A stretch of DNA of 64,000 bases from Raphanus sativus. Lineage: Eukaryota > Streptophyta > Magnoliopsida > Brassicales > Brassicaceae. The notes beneath the pieces are model-generated. The model was not told the DNA's origin and made no database searches. It saw only the letters and a program-made list of their open reading frames with translations. The DNA is taken from assembly GCF_000801105.2 (NCBI RefSeq), contig NC_079518.1:16100800-16164799 (forward strand), read 5' to 3'. This document shows positions 1 through 11,279 of this stretch, in pieces (within the stretch, counting starts at the first letter, position 1; each line of letters opens with the position of its first letter). Position numbers and translations under genes: made by a program.

Positions 1-137
1 AAACATATAAACGAATGTAAGTATGTTAGAATTTCCTGAAATTGGTAAACATCTACAACATTTAAATTGCTGGAGGATCATCATATTATTAGGATTAAAA
101 CAGGGTCAGTAATACCTTCAGGATTTGAATCTGTTTC

Positions 138-1377
138 AAACAATGGTGGAAGACCAGAACTCGATGGTCCTGTAATGTTCGAACCTGGCCTTGCTGTTTT
201 TGGAAAAGTATAAGTTTAGTCGCACTTTAGATATAGTACCATACAATATATATGCCTTCATTATTATATAAAACCCGTTGTTACCTTTCTTTTGTTTAGT
301 TTTTGAATTCACCGATGGAGGTGATCCAATTATCTTACGTTTCCTGAAGCAAATGTTGGTACTCCCGATAATAGATTTTTGATTACCAATTGAAGCTAAA
401 AGGTAACATTTTTTATTATAAGAAACTTTCTCTCAATCAGAGTACATTATTACTATTGTCTTTACTATTAATTTAAAATAATACTACTTCAAAAATAACT
501 TATGTTATCGGCCGTGATTAGTTACCGGTTTCTATACTCGATGGGTCCATGTTGGTTACAGAGCCACTGCCATTTGAGAGATTTAGTGAAGTTTGGGTTG
601 AAGTACAGGAACCTGCAGACGTAAGTACAATAACCTTTGAAAATAAGAAATGCAATATCGAGAAATGTTTGCATAAGTAGCACTGGAAAAGAAAGTATTA
701 CCGATATTTGGTACAACTGATGGCTTTGTTGGCTTGAAAATCCATGTCACTGTTTAATTTAACGTAGATCATGGTCAGAAATGTTTTGTTCTTTGGCAGA
801 TTAACAAAAATCAACGTCCGCAAAATCAAATCGAGAAGAGAGTAACCTCTATTTGTGGTAGTAAGGCCTATTGTTCTTTTGTTATTCAGTATTTCCTTTC
901 TCGCTTTTCTAGCTTGCTGTGTTAATCCAGGTTTAGGCTCCGATGGCTGTGGATTAATGGGTCGAAACACTTGATTTGTAACATTATGAAAGGGGGTTCT
1001 AAAAGGATTGATTGTTGTTTCTGGTGAAACGTTTGTGATGGATGACTTTTGTGTTACATTCCTCCTTGGAGTATTCTCTTTGTCATTGATACCTATGTTA
1101 TCAAAGTGTGGCAGCAAAAACAATCATTATTAAAAGTGTGTCACTTAAAATGTCGACCAAATTCTTATGAAATATATTTGTTTTAGAGAATTTTATTTTC
1201 TTTGTATAAATTTTCAATACGAATCGGTTACATATACTCAGTTATATATACACGGTTGTACGAAAATTATAATATATTCATAAAGATTTATATTTATTTT
1301 AAGGAAAACATACCAATTTTTTTAATCTTCGGTGGTTTCTTCCCACTGTCTGTTCCCAGTGGATTACTTCTCTTCAT
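138..1377 (-). CDS. Unrecognised multi-exon gene, 5' part; possibly a Helitron-type RepHel N-terminus, running off the left edge
   Basis: A start codon at 1377 opens a short lysine-rich exon (1314-1377, MKRSNPLG...). It has a GT donor and joins in phase to an exon starting at 1092, which reads GINDKENTPRRNVTQKSS and continues as a Ser/Thr/Pro-rich, Asn-rich stretch to about 850. Further left, exon-like stretches rich in Ser, Thr, Gly and Pro lie near 530-630, 305-400 and 135-210. Such low-complexity N-terminal regions are known to me from Brassicaceae Helitron helicase genes, and RPA-like genes lie nearby, but no helicase or Rep motif is visible inside the window. It could also be an unrelated or decayed gene. 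The exon edges left of 850 are uncertain. Confidence 0.3.
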
Positions 1378-2013
1378 ACGTCAGACTTTTTAGATATTGC
1401 TAGTGTCTTTTGTAAGAACAGGACTCTAGCTATAGAATTTTCCGAATGCAGTTAGAAAAAAGGTTTCAACAAACTTATATAGTTTGACAGAAAATGAAGA
1501 CTATGGAATTCAGAAGACGACATATTTAATCAATATAATAAAGATAGATTGAAGACCATTAAGTTTTACCATCAATTGAAATATATGCAAAATCAATTGT
1601 TGCCAGTTCTAAAGTTGGTATTAATTTCTTACCGTGTTTATATTCCTTGCGTAGGTGAATATGATATTTTTTCGGAAAACAGTTGATATTTCTTTTGATT
1701 GGACGAATCATCTGTTGTTAGCTGTGTACATTTATTGTAAATGATTATTTCTGTAAGTTTACCATATATAGAACCCCCATATTTTTTCACCTTAGATATA
1801 AAATTATTTTTGGGATCTAAATTGCAACTGATTGGGTTATTCTTTTGAAAAAAATTTTAAAGATTAAATGTGCTATGATCTCTCCCAAAGTGGTATAGTA
1901 GTTGTTTTATAACCCAATTATATTAAAAATTTATTATTCATTGTTAAAAACAAACGCACAAGGAAAATAAGGAAAACATAATGAAATTTTTAAAATAATG
2001 CCAATAACAAATA

Positions 2014-2045
2014 CTCCCTCTGTTTTTTAAAGATGTATGTTTTTG
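2014..2045. repeat. Lone Stowaway-like terminal sequence
   Basis: A TA dinucleotide at 2012-2013 is followed by CTCCCTCTGTTTTTTAAAG, the usual start of a Stowaway (Tc1/mariner) MITE. No matching inverted end was found within the next 300 bp, so the element is truncated or its other end has decayed. Confidence 0.35.
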
Positions 2046-2296
2046 AATTTTTTTTTTTCAAATAGATGTATTTTTCATATTTTCAATGTAATTTTTGTCA
2101 ACTAATTATGAATATCTGTGAAATCAAAAACATTAATTCATTTCTTGAAATTTTATTGGATTAGAAATATAGGAAATATAAAATAACAAAAAACTATGCA
2201 CTAATAATTAAATTTTAAATGTTTTATTAAAAAATGTGAAAATCTCAAAACATGTAATTAAAATTCTTCCTTCATTTTGTATTAGCAATGATTCTT

Positions 2297-3237
2297 TTAA
2301 TACTCACTCGTCATCGGAGTCATAATCATGAATATGACAACATGTGGCTGCATAAATAAATAATTTTGTTAGAAAATGTAACTATACTAAAAATAGTTTA
2401 TATAAGAGTAAAAACAAAACTTACATGTGGATGAAAGAGTTCGATTATTTCTGCATTGTCAACAACTGAATCAACAACATATGCTGAATTTTGTTCTTTT
2501 TGACCATTAGATTCGATTGTCAGCATAAATAGAATTTTCCTCCCAATCAATTCAGTTAGAGATTGTGGTACAAAATGTGGATTTTCCTATAAATTCATTT
2601 ACGATGTAAAGTATCGAAATAATATATTCTTTAATCCCCCTATTAAAAATTAAGCAAATACCTGAGGAGCCTCTTCGACCAACTGAAACGCAGGTCTTCT
2701 AATTAGCTTCTCCGCGATATTGTTGAAAAGCACAAACTTGGCTTCAACATTTGATTCATCGCTAACACGTACAACCAAGTGGTAACTAAAGATATAAAAG
2801 CTAATTAGTATATGAACTTATAACAAATTGAGAGTATACCAGTATGAAGATTTAAAACTATAAACTTACCAGTTAATACCATAGTCAAAATCCTTTCCAC
2901 ATCTTTTGCAATTGTATTGAGGATTCTGGTGAATATTTTGATTGACTCCCTCAATACCATTTGACAGTCTATCCATTTTTCTTGTGCAAATTTTGCAGGC
3001 CGTGTAATACCATGGTTTCTCCAAATCAATGGCCTCGATTTTAGCAACAACCATAAACTTTCCAGACTATGAACCAACATTGAAAGGCAAATCATATTAA
3101 AAAAACAATTTCGTTAAGAATTACTTTTGCCTTATACAAAAATACATTTTGTCAATTTATCAAAGGACGAAATATTTACCGAATTTGATTCAATCATTTC
3201 AGATATGGATTTCTTCACGGTTGTCACTGCCATTTCG
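2297..3237 (-). CDS. RPA large-subunit-like OB-fold C-terminal domain gene (partial or degraded)
   Basis: Five exon-like segments on the minus strand join in phase: 3180-3237, 2870-3066, 2662-2785, 2425-2586 and 2297-2347. The second carries the zinc-binding part of the replication factor A C-terminal domain: PWYYTACKICTRKMD, then a CxxC in YNCKRCGKDF. The third reads YHLVVRVSDES and VLFNNIAEKLIRR, the following beta-strand region of the fold. In eukaryotic RPA70 this domain binds ssDNA and trimerises. No N-terminal OB folds are visible upstream on this strand, so this looks like a gene that lost its 5' end, or one whose first exons have decayed. Fold and metal site are known from the family; function here is inferred. 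Confidence 0.6.
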
Positions 3238-4042
3238 CTGTATACAAAAAGCAATATGAAAATTCATGGAGTTTATAAAACTTAATAACAGATAATAAAT
3301 ATAGTGGATATTATAACCTCTTTGTGCTCAATATGATCTACACAAGGGTCGAGCATATAAACTAATTTCATACTTATAAGAGCATATATGAAATAAATAA
3401 GTCAAGTAAATATTTTCTTTGAGCAACAAAATATTCTTATACATATGAGACTGGCGAGGAGTAATGGTGAAGTAATTCTGAAACATTTATTATACTTAAT
3501 GGCATAAAATATATGCCTTCCTAAATTTATTTCTATCACAACCATTACTGCATTTCCTAAATTGACAGCTTAATTTAAATAAGCAAATTTATAATAAACA
3601 TAAATATATTATGGTTACTATTATTGGTCTAATTGATGTTTTACTTTCTACATTTTTATTACTAACATAACTTATTTTGATGCTAACTATTGGTGCATGC
3701 CAAGAAAATCAACGACAATATCCTGTTATTAAATGACAATACAATTACCACAGCCTTTTAGCCTAGAAGGTGTAGACCCTTCTGCATGTGGCGTCCCTTC
3801 TCCTTTTTTAGCACGTACTTCTAGCATTCTTGGTAATAACAACTTGGTAACCATTTTTTCCTTCCACGTAAACAGCATTCTTGGACACGTTCAATCAAAT
3901 CATGTAAGAAATAAAATTATTCTTTATAACTATCCTACAACTTCCTACATTACTTTCACAACATTCTCATTATCAATTGTTTCTAAACAATACCTTAATT
4001 AAAAAAATTATACTTCCCGAGAAGAAAGACACTACTTTGAAG

Positions 4043-4645
4043 ATGGGAGAAGATGCATCGGTAAACAATTATGACATCATATCCATCGGTGATTCTGCGT
4101 CCTCAAATGACGATCACTCCAACTCAGATCGCACCAACTACTTCAGAAAACATTTCCTGTCATATTTTGCTGCCCAACCAACCGAAATGCTGTCTAAACA
4201 CTTAGAGTTCAAGGAACTATGCTTGGAGAGTGGAAACCCTGAGGCACACTATATTGAGGGCATTCTTCAATTGTTCGTAAAGGAAGACGAGCAGGCAGGC
4301 CTATATCATTTACGCCAATCATCGGATGGAGGTTATATAGACGGTACGTATCTTTATGGTTTGTCACTGCTTGCTGTAGAACGATTTCATAAAGGTCAGA
4401 AGTATTTGGATAAACTGGGATGGAAGGAAAGTCGTTCAACCTCCGATCAATGCTGGGAAAGAGTCAAGAAATCTCTGACTGATATCCCGTACTTCATGAA
4501 CCAAGGCTACTATATAGCTCGTGCCTACCTTGAGACACTCTGTGGTTGCCGCTCAAGGAAAAGACGTGGTCGAGTATGCAACCATGGTTACTACTATGAA
4601 AGGCTTAATCAATTTGTTGAGTTTGCTATGAGTAAAAACAACTAA
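4043..4645 (+). CDS. F-box-family protein C-terminal domain (At2g35280-like) lacking an F-box
   Basis: An intronless 200-residue frame starts at the ATG at 4043. Residues 40-150 hold the repeat-like region typical of the C-terminus of Arabidopsis At2g35280-type F-box proteins: GNPEAHYIEGILQLF, then GTYLYGLSLLAVERFHKGQK and YLDKLGWKES. This region resembles Sel1/TPR helices, with a Cys- and His-containing tail (ETLCGCRSRKRRGRVCNHGY). The frame extends upstream in phase to 3977 but shows no F-box. The F-box half is therefore missing, or this is a member that consists of the repeat region only. Without the F-box it would not be expected to bind SKP1. The frame is intact. The family assignment is from memory of the motif pattern. 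Confidence 0.65.
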   Translation: MGEDASVNNYDIISIGDSASSNDDHSNSDRTNYFRKHFLSYFAAQPTEMLSKHLEFKELCLESGNPEAHYIEGILQLFVKEDEQAGLYHLRQSSDGGYIDGTYLYGLSLLAVERFHKGQKYLDKLGWKESRSTSDQCWERVKKSLTDIPYFMNQGYYIARAYLETLCGCRSRKRRGRVCNHGYYYERLNQFVEFAMSKNN

Positions 4646-4699
4646 AGATTCAAGTTTTCATCTGATATTATCTATAAACGCATGTAAAAGTACTTATGT

Positions 4700-5400
4700 T
4701 TTTACATGATTATTTATATATTTCGTTCAATTTTCTAAGTTGCTACTTTGTTTGTTTTATTTGAAGGTCGACACAATCTCCAAAATTCATATCATATTAA
4801 TTGATAACAACTATTTTTCCTTTTGTACTTTGAATATAAAAGTTAATGCTTTTGTGCGGATTAATTGACTTTAGTCGCGATGGCAACCTAATTACTCGGG
4901 TTTCTAAAATGGAAGATAAAAATCTTTGGTAATAAATACAAAAGAAATAAAATTCATTTAAATTTCATACTATTACTTTCTGGTCAAGTACTTCACCTTC
5001 CAAAAACAAAACGGAGACCGTAAATGGTGTCAATCATATGGTAAGATTATATATTAACTTATCACAATGAAACTACTTTATATTGATTGAATGTTAATAA
5101 ATATGATTGACGTTAGCAGGCAATTTATTTGCAATCAAATCTTCTTAAAATATGATTATTAAGATCTCATGTAATAGGTAGAAAAGACATTTATTTTAAA
5201 CACTCAAAATATTTCAAGTACATAATATAGAGGTCAAGTTATTCACCTTCTTTGTAAACGACAAATCAATAATCTTATAGATATTAGAGGAGGTGGAACC
5301 AAATATTACCGTAGCTGATTCTCTAATTATATACTTAGAAATCTCCAATTTTTTTCTAAAATAAAACAAAATATTACCAATTATTCAATAAATTGTACAA
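4700..5400. other. AT-rich intergenic sequence
   Basis: Only short, unsupported frames. I see no recognisable gene, terminal inverted repeat or RNA gene here. Confidence 0.6.
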
Positions 5401-5426
5401 ATTAGGTCTTAATATAGTAGCAAACT

Positions 5427-5948
5427 TCAAATCTGGATATTTGGTGCCCATGATTTAGCTTTTGAATCCCAAACAAAGTTACAAACACCACCGTCAAATG
5501 CAGACTTCACATTTACTACCTGAGGTATTTGTTTGTTATTCTCCATCCAATACACAAACTTGGATTTATCTTGGTCTTCGTTGATTTCGAATGAAAATTG
5601 GTCTCTGTGTATAAATGTCATGATATTGTGATATCGATGTCTATGATGGAATTCAATATATGTATGATTCTCTACTTTTTCGTAAACCTGCCAAATATAA
5701 TACCACAGGTTATTCCCTAGAAGTACTTCAAACGTAAAAGGTCATGTAAATATTTTATGTGATAAATAAAAATCACTTACATAACAATACGAAGACTGTG
5801 AAGTTTGATCAAATGTGCATAGTTCCTAACAGAAAATAAAGCATAAATCCTTAAATTTTCAAAAGTAATGTTCAGCATTAATGTTTGGATCTCGAGAGAG
5901 AGAGCAAACCTGTGTAGAAATTGACCAACTATACTTGCCCGGCTGCAT
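5427..5948 (-). CDS. Small three-exon gene of unknown function (114 aa)
   Basis: Three minus-strand exons join through canonical GT-AG sites, all in phase 0: 5910-5948 (MQPGKYSWSISTQ), 5781-5825 (ELCTFDQTSQSSYCY) and 5427-5687 (begins VYEKVENHTYIEFHH). The exon lengths, 39, 45 and 261 nt, sum to an unbroken 345-nt frame. The product is polar and rich in aromatic residues and His, with no membrane segment. Residues around FVYWMENNKQIPQVVNV and VCNFVWDSKAK suggest a compact beta-rich fold. I do not recognise the family. The phase agreement of all three exons argues for a real gene. An upstream exon is possible, since the first exon is very short. Confidence 0.5.
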
Positions 5949-6050
5949 GTTAAGCTAAGAAACAAGTATTGCTACGTTTGATTAAGGATTTGCAATTTCT
6001 TGATTTATAGAGTTAGGTTTACACTAATGGGACCTTAGGGTTTTCAGATT

Positions 6051-6186
6051 TGAAGGCCCTATTGTATATTTAAGACCCAGTTCAAATTTACTTCGCATTA
6101 AGTAATTAGTAACATTGAAATGAATATTTTGAAGGGCCTCTTGTGTATTTAAGACCCAGATCAAATTTACTTCGCATTAAGTGATA
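6051..6186. repeat. Two-copy tandem repeat, period about 79 bp
   Basis: Two near-identical blocks begin at 6051 and 6130. Both contain TATTTAAGACCCAG followed by TCAAATTTACTTCGCATTAA. They lie just upstream of the small gene that starts at 5948 on the minus strand, so they fall within its likely promoter region. Confidence 0.75.
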
Positions 6187-6199
6187 GTTTAAAATTGAC

Positions 6200-6980
6200 A
6201 ATCGGATTCTTATTGTTCCGTTTAAAATTGACCTTCATAAGTTGACCATCACATTAGACTAATTAATACAATCAAAGGACCTTGAAAAACATTCTAGTAT
6301 CACCCCGTTAAAAACGATACAATATTCCAATTAGTTTTCGTATTGAAGAACAAATTTTTAGACGTTTTTTTGCATGCGACTTAATCTGGAAAATATTAAT
6401 AACTCTTGAAAATTGTCCATACTGACATGTCAAAGTCTTTCACCATGTCTGCAGATAAAGTTCAAAAATTTCAAAAAGATCATCATTACAATACCTCGAT
6501 TGAGAATTTGACAATACAATCACCTAGATTCTGGAAACTTGAGATAACAAAAATTGCTATGAAAGCTTTGTATTTATAGTTCGCATTATATTCTAATATC
6601 TCAGAATTTATTAACTTATGATTATAACAAAATAATCAATTATCGATGGCTTCCTAAAGACAATTAAATCTTTCATTCGAATGCAACTAAAAATTTGATA
6701 TGTTAAAAACGGAAACTTATAATTAACCAATTTCTATTTTATAGTATGTCTAGAAGATATATTCTAATCAATTATCAACTTCATAATATATCAAATTATT
6801 AAGTTTAATTGGCTTTAAAATCTTGAGAAATGTGAAAGTCTGCAGCAATGTGTCTAACTACTATATCTAACTATTCACGCTTATCTTTATCCTTTCTATG
6901 GGTAAGTCATGATTAAAATGATATATATTCTTCTAACTATAGAAATAACCTATACTAAACTCTACTGAAAACAGACTATC
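6200..6980. other. AT-rich intergenic sequence
   Basis: Nothing recognisable was seen apart from short spurious frames. Confidence 0.6.
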
Positions 6981-7183
6981 TAACAAGTAATATATGCAAT
7001 AACAAACACAAACAATATAAAACGGAATAGGTTATTTATAAATAAGTACTTAAGTTTAATTTCCCACCATAAAGATGGGAAAACTGGTTTAACAAACCAG
7101 TAAATAAGTTCAGAAATATTTAAACATAATATTAAAACAACATAAAAAGTTTTTAAATTGGACAGATTGAGGAACCGCACAGA

Positions 7184-7537
7184 TTAGTCAAACATCTGTG
7201 GTTCACCCAACTTGTACCAATCAATTAACGGGACCTCCACATCAGCCACCTTGGCCGTAGCAAGCACAAGATCAGACTCCAACTTCTCCTTGAGTTCGGT
7301 GAATGCAGACTCATTGAAGAGTTCTTCAAAGAGTTCCAATTTCCCTGCAACCCTTTCGACCTCAAGCTCTGCATCATGTTTCTTCATGAGACCCTGTTGG
7401 AGTTGCTTGTACATGAACAGCTTGGCTCGGTAATGCTGAGTTGTCTCCAAACGCCCTTTCTTGAATGCGTCTTCAACGCTTGAACCATAATCTTCCACCA
7501 TTGGAGCCTTCATTTTGAGATCCTTGTTTCCTGCCAT
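7184..7537 (-). CDS. Small acidic, coiled-coil-like protein of unknown family (117 aa)
   Basis: The chosen start is the ATG at 7537 in a good context (ATCATGG). The protein begins MAGNKDLKMKAPMVEDYG. A central helical, charged stretch (about residues 20-90: FKKGRLETTQHYRAKLF, QGLMKKHDAELEVERVAGK, LKEKLESDLVLATAKV) should form a coiled coil. It ends in a conserved-looking WYKLGEPQMFD tail. A 5'-UTR intron is likely, with acceptor TGCAG near 7554 and donor GTGAGC near 7950; a TATA box lies at 8028-8035. The complete promoter, intron and ORF arrangement supports an expressed gene. I do not recognise the family and infer no function. Confidence 0.55.
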   Translation of the reverse strand: MAGNKDLKMKAPMVEDYGSSVEDAFKKGRLETTQHYRAKLFMYKQLQQGLMKKHDAELEVERVAGKLELFEELFNESAFTELKEKLESDLVLATAKVADVEVPLIDWYKLGEPQMFD

Positions 7538-8027
7538 GATATAAATCTTGATCTGCATGTTAGGTTTAAAGAGTACGGGTTAGAAAAATAAAAGGATGAG
7601 AAATGAAACAGCCAATAATAACTATTTGATTACTTGCTAATCCAAAATTCAAAAAATACTATAACAAATAAACCGGATGATGTTTTCCAATTTTTCACCG
7701 ATTCAATTCCTTTCTAAATTCCTATCGTGGCTACAAAACCTATCTAAATTCCTTTCTCTTTGTGAATCGATCTACTGTTTTTCATATTGATTACCAACGA
7801 TATATACATCCTATAATCGAAAAATAAATAACAAAATATAATGGTAGTATGAAATGATGGCTACAAAACCTAACGCAAAACCACTATATTTAAAAATCGA
7901 TCTATCGTTTATCATAGACAGTAAACGAAACCCTAAAGAGAAAGCTCACTTGAGTAATAGTTGGCGAGACAAAAGCTTACGAAGAAGAGAAATGATAGAT
8001 TTGGGAAGTTTCTCGGTCAGTGTACAG

Positions 8028-8035
8028 TTTATATA
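8028..8035 (-). promoter_or_regulatory. TATA box of the 117-aa gene
   Basis: The minus strand reads TATATAAA here, about 35-40 bp before the putative 5'-UTR exon that ends at a GTGAGC donor near 7950. Confidence 0.5.
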
Positions 8036-8628
8036 GAAGAAGAAGAATCGAAGGGTCGTGACTTTTCACATGACAACTGGACCCCGTTAAATTTTATCAA
8101 AATTACTTTTTGTCATTTCTCATTTTTACTATTTGGGTTTTATTTTGTAGTAAGGGCGATATAACTCATGGGCTAAGTTCATTAGAAAAATGAACACACT
8201 AAACCGGTTCAAGTTTTTCTTAAACCTTTATGAATGTCAATCGATTAAATTTCTTTTGAACGCATGTATATGCAAATGTAATCAACCGCAAAATATAATT
8301 CACATCAAACATTTATTTGATCACATCCGTGTAAACAATGGATACTTAGATTGAAACAACCGTGTATAGCATTATTAATTCGGCCACAAGTTCAAAAATT
8401 TCATATTTTAATAGCGTTGTAAATCTTCAATCTTCAAGTTAAATCTCGTACTAACTAAATATTAAACCATGAATAGTAAGATTTATCCAATCCTTGGATA
8501 GAAAAATAGTAAGAACCTCAATGATATAATGCAATATTCGTAAAACAGTTTCATAAAAAATAAAAAGAAAAACAAAGCCACGATAGTAGAAAGATACGTC
8601 TAATTAGGTATCGGTAATATTAGCTATG

Positions 8629-10874
8629 TTACTCTCCCTTGACTTTCTTTAGAAAAAGTTTCTTGTTCACGAAATGTTGATCATCTAGGCTACTTTGTTG
8701 TTCATCTTGGCTTTTTCTTTTAGACAATGGAGTTCCTGATAAACCACCTGAACCAGAAGAAATATCATCTGAAGACTGCAGCATTAGGACCTATAAGGAA
8801 AAAGTTTAACCGATCAGTATTACGATAATGTAAGAATTAGATGAACTATACAGACGAATGAGAACAATACCTGTTTAACTGGCAAAGCAGCAAATTCCTC
8901 AATCAGTTCACGATCAGCAGTAGCAATTCGAACAACATAATGAGAGCTCTTTCCTTTGATGTTATCAGCATCCACTAAAACCTCAAAAAAGATTCTTTTG
9001 CCAAAAAGGTCGCTAACAGCTTCTGGTAACAAGTCTTCATCTAGATTCTACAAGTAAAAATGGAAAAGTGAGGACTCTAATTTATACATATAGTAATAAT
9101 TTCCTCTTTTATTTAAATTTGACTGGACCTCATCATAGAGTTCAGCGGCAGAACGACGCACAAGCACTTGAGCATTGCCATCAAACAAAAGAAAGTTTGC
9201 CTCACCGGTATCATCTTTAACGTGGACAATTAATTTAAACCTGAGGTACCAATAAAAGTTTAATATTTAGTAATTACTGGATAACGTACACCATAATTAT
9301 ACATCATATAACAAAAACCAGAATACTTAATTATGTACGCGTTCAATGAAATACCTCAGAATGACATCAATGTGTTCTTTATCACATGTATTACAGTAGA
9401 ACAAAGGACGGTTGTCATCATCAACATTGGTTGTAGGCATAACTTTTTTGTTGTGGTATTTGCAACTTAGATATTGCCAACCACGCTCAGTATCTATGTT
9501 TTCAATAGTCCCCAAGGTGACAAAAGTTCCAACCTACTCAAGACAACAGCATGTTAGTAGGAGTATTAAAATTAATAATTTACATTTAAAAAAAAAATAG
9601 TGTACGTCTAACCAGAGTACTGTCAACGATATCTCTTATTGTTAGCCTCTCATTAAGAACAAAAAACCGGGCACGAACAGATGTAGCACTAGCAACACTC
9701 CATTGGCTACTATCCTTGTTTGTTATAGCAAGTGAATCATCAGGAAGACTACATAGATAAAAAGACATAATTTTACTTTAGAGTCCAATTTAATAACATA
9801 TTTTAAAAAAACTTGCATTTTTTATTACGTACCACAATTTAAACTCATCAACCAATGAACACGTTGGGTTTAGCAAAATTTGGGTGGAATTAAACCCGCT
9901 AGATATGGAGTAAACCCCTGGAGAACATTCATCATATTATATTGTCTGCGAGTAATAATTAGAAACCTTAACAAATCAAATTACATACCTTTCCACTCTT
10001 TAATGGAACAGAACCTGATAATACAAATTATCATAATGGACATGTTACTCATACTGTAGTCGTATACTTGTTTAGCATAACCACCCCACAGAGTACACAT
10101 GATCTTGACATTACTGAAACGAAAACGTAGATAAAATGTAGAGTTTTTTAACTTTGTCAAATATAACCAATAATAATTGAAATTTCAGCTTACCTATGGT
10201 CACGTAGCTCGATCAAAAGCCTCATGTTATCTTTGCCTTTAATGCTTTTGTTTTCCAGCGACCCAAAGTTGACGATTTGTCCAATTATATCTAAATTTAT
10301 TACATAAAAAAAATAAGAACAAAATTAACATAACATGACAGAGTATTAATTGTGTGCTAAAATGACTCACCAACTAAGCAGATGCTATCAATCTTTCCTT
10401 CCAGAATATCGGTAAAATCGGCAAAATTCTTTTCAGGAATTTCACTTGGAAAATCTAAAGCTTTTCCAACAAAAGTGGTTGGATAGAAACCAATTTTGTA
10501 CAGATGTGGAGTTGTACGATATTCACCAATTGCATCGAAGACATTGAACAACTGGACGACAATTGCATCTCCCTCATGTAGCTTTTCACCATATTTTTTG
10601 ATGAGTTGTTCTCCAACTGAAGCATGAATTCTTGTCCCCTGAATACCAGTCAAAATAATTATAGTATTAAACAATAAACAAAATCTTAACATAAAACTGT
10701 GTGTTCTTCACTTACTTCTCTATCAGCAAAAACCATTTCAATAGTATTTCCTGATTCTTTGTTGTAGTTCTTCCACAACCGAATAATCCTAACTTCAATA
10801 CGGGACGTATCTTTACGGGGTTTTAATTCTCGGACCAAAGATACTATATTTTTTGACTTTGCGAACATCGCCAT
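8629..10874 (-). CDS. RPA large-subunit-like (RPA70/RPA1-like) ssDNA-binding protein, intact, ten exons
   Basis: Ten exons read from splice sites: 10716-10874, 10371-10638, 10194-10290, 9989-10113, 9833-9917, 9613-9748, 9355-9533, 9129-9240, 8871-9047 and 8629-8790. They sum to 1500 nt, an unbroken 499-residue protein. The N-terminal OB fold (DUF223 type) starts MAMFAKSKNIVSLVRELKP and contains VRIIRLWKNYN. The second OB region has DIIGQIVNFGSLENKSIKG and CTLWGGYAKQVYDY. The C-terminal OB fold holds a zinc-site variant: CKYHNKK (CxxH) then YCNTCDK (CxxC). The tail is basic (LSKRKSQDE, NKKLFLKKVKGE). RPA70 paralogs coat ssDNA in replication and repair. In Brassicaceae such genes are also multiplied, partly by Helitrons, so a transposon origin is possible. 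Confidence 0.85.
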
Positions 10875-10926
10875 TTTCGTTTCAAAATAGAAGAATGGCT
10901 GAGTTGCTTCAAGGCCACTTTGTACT

Positions 10927-10936
10927 CTATATATAG
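10927..10936 (-). promoter_or_regulatory. TATA box of the RPA-like gene
   Basis: CTATATATAG lies 50-60 bp upstream of the start codon at 10874, at a fitting distance for a short leader. Confidence 0.5.
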
Positions 10937-10984
10937 TCCTTTGATGGTGTAGAGTATTAACGACGCAAGAAATATTACTTGCGA

Positions 10985-11270
10985 GACTTGCACAAGTAAT
11001 TGGGTATAATAAGGTATGTAAATTAAATGACTAATGATTAAAGGAAACCTAATAAATTTGTAAAATTAATCACGAATATGCATTTTATACGATGCGAAAC
11101 TTGCGCAAGTTTTCAATATAAATAAGGTATGTTGATAATAATTAGTTTCCTAATAAAATATGAAATGAATTTGCCATTACGAGATTTAATGATTAGTTGA
11201 CATTTTTTAAAATTAATCTGCAAGCTATGATTAATGTTCGCCATTGATTACGATTCTTGCGCAAGAAATA
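10985..11270. repeat. Dispersed TTGCGCAA palindromes upstream of the RPA-like gene
   Basis: ACTTGCGCAAGT and close variants occur three times (near 10990, 11100 and 11255). They are embedded in partly repeated AT-rich sequence sharing AATAAGGTATGT and AATAATTAG. They could be promoter elements or the remains of a repeat. Confidence 0.4.
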
Positions 11271-11279
11271 ATTAGTGCG

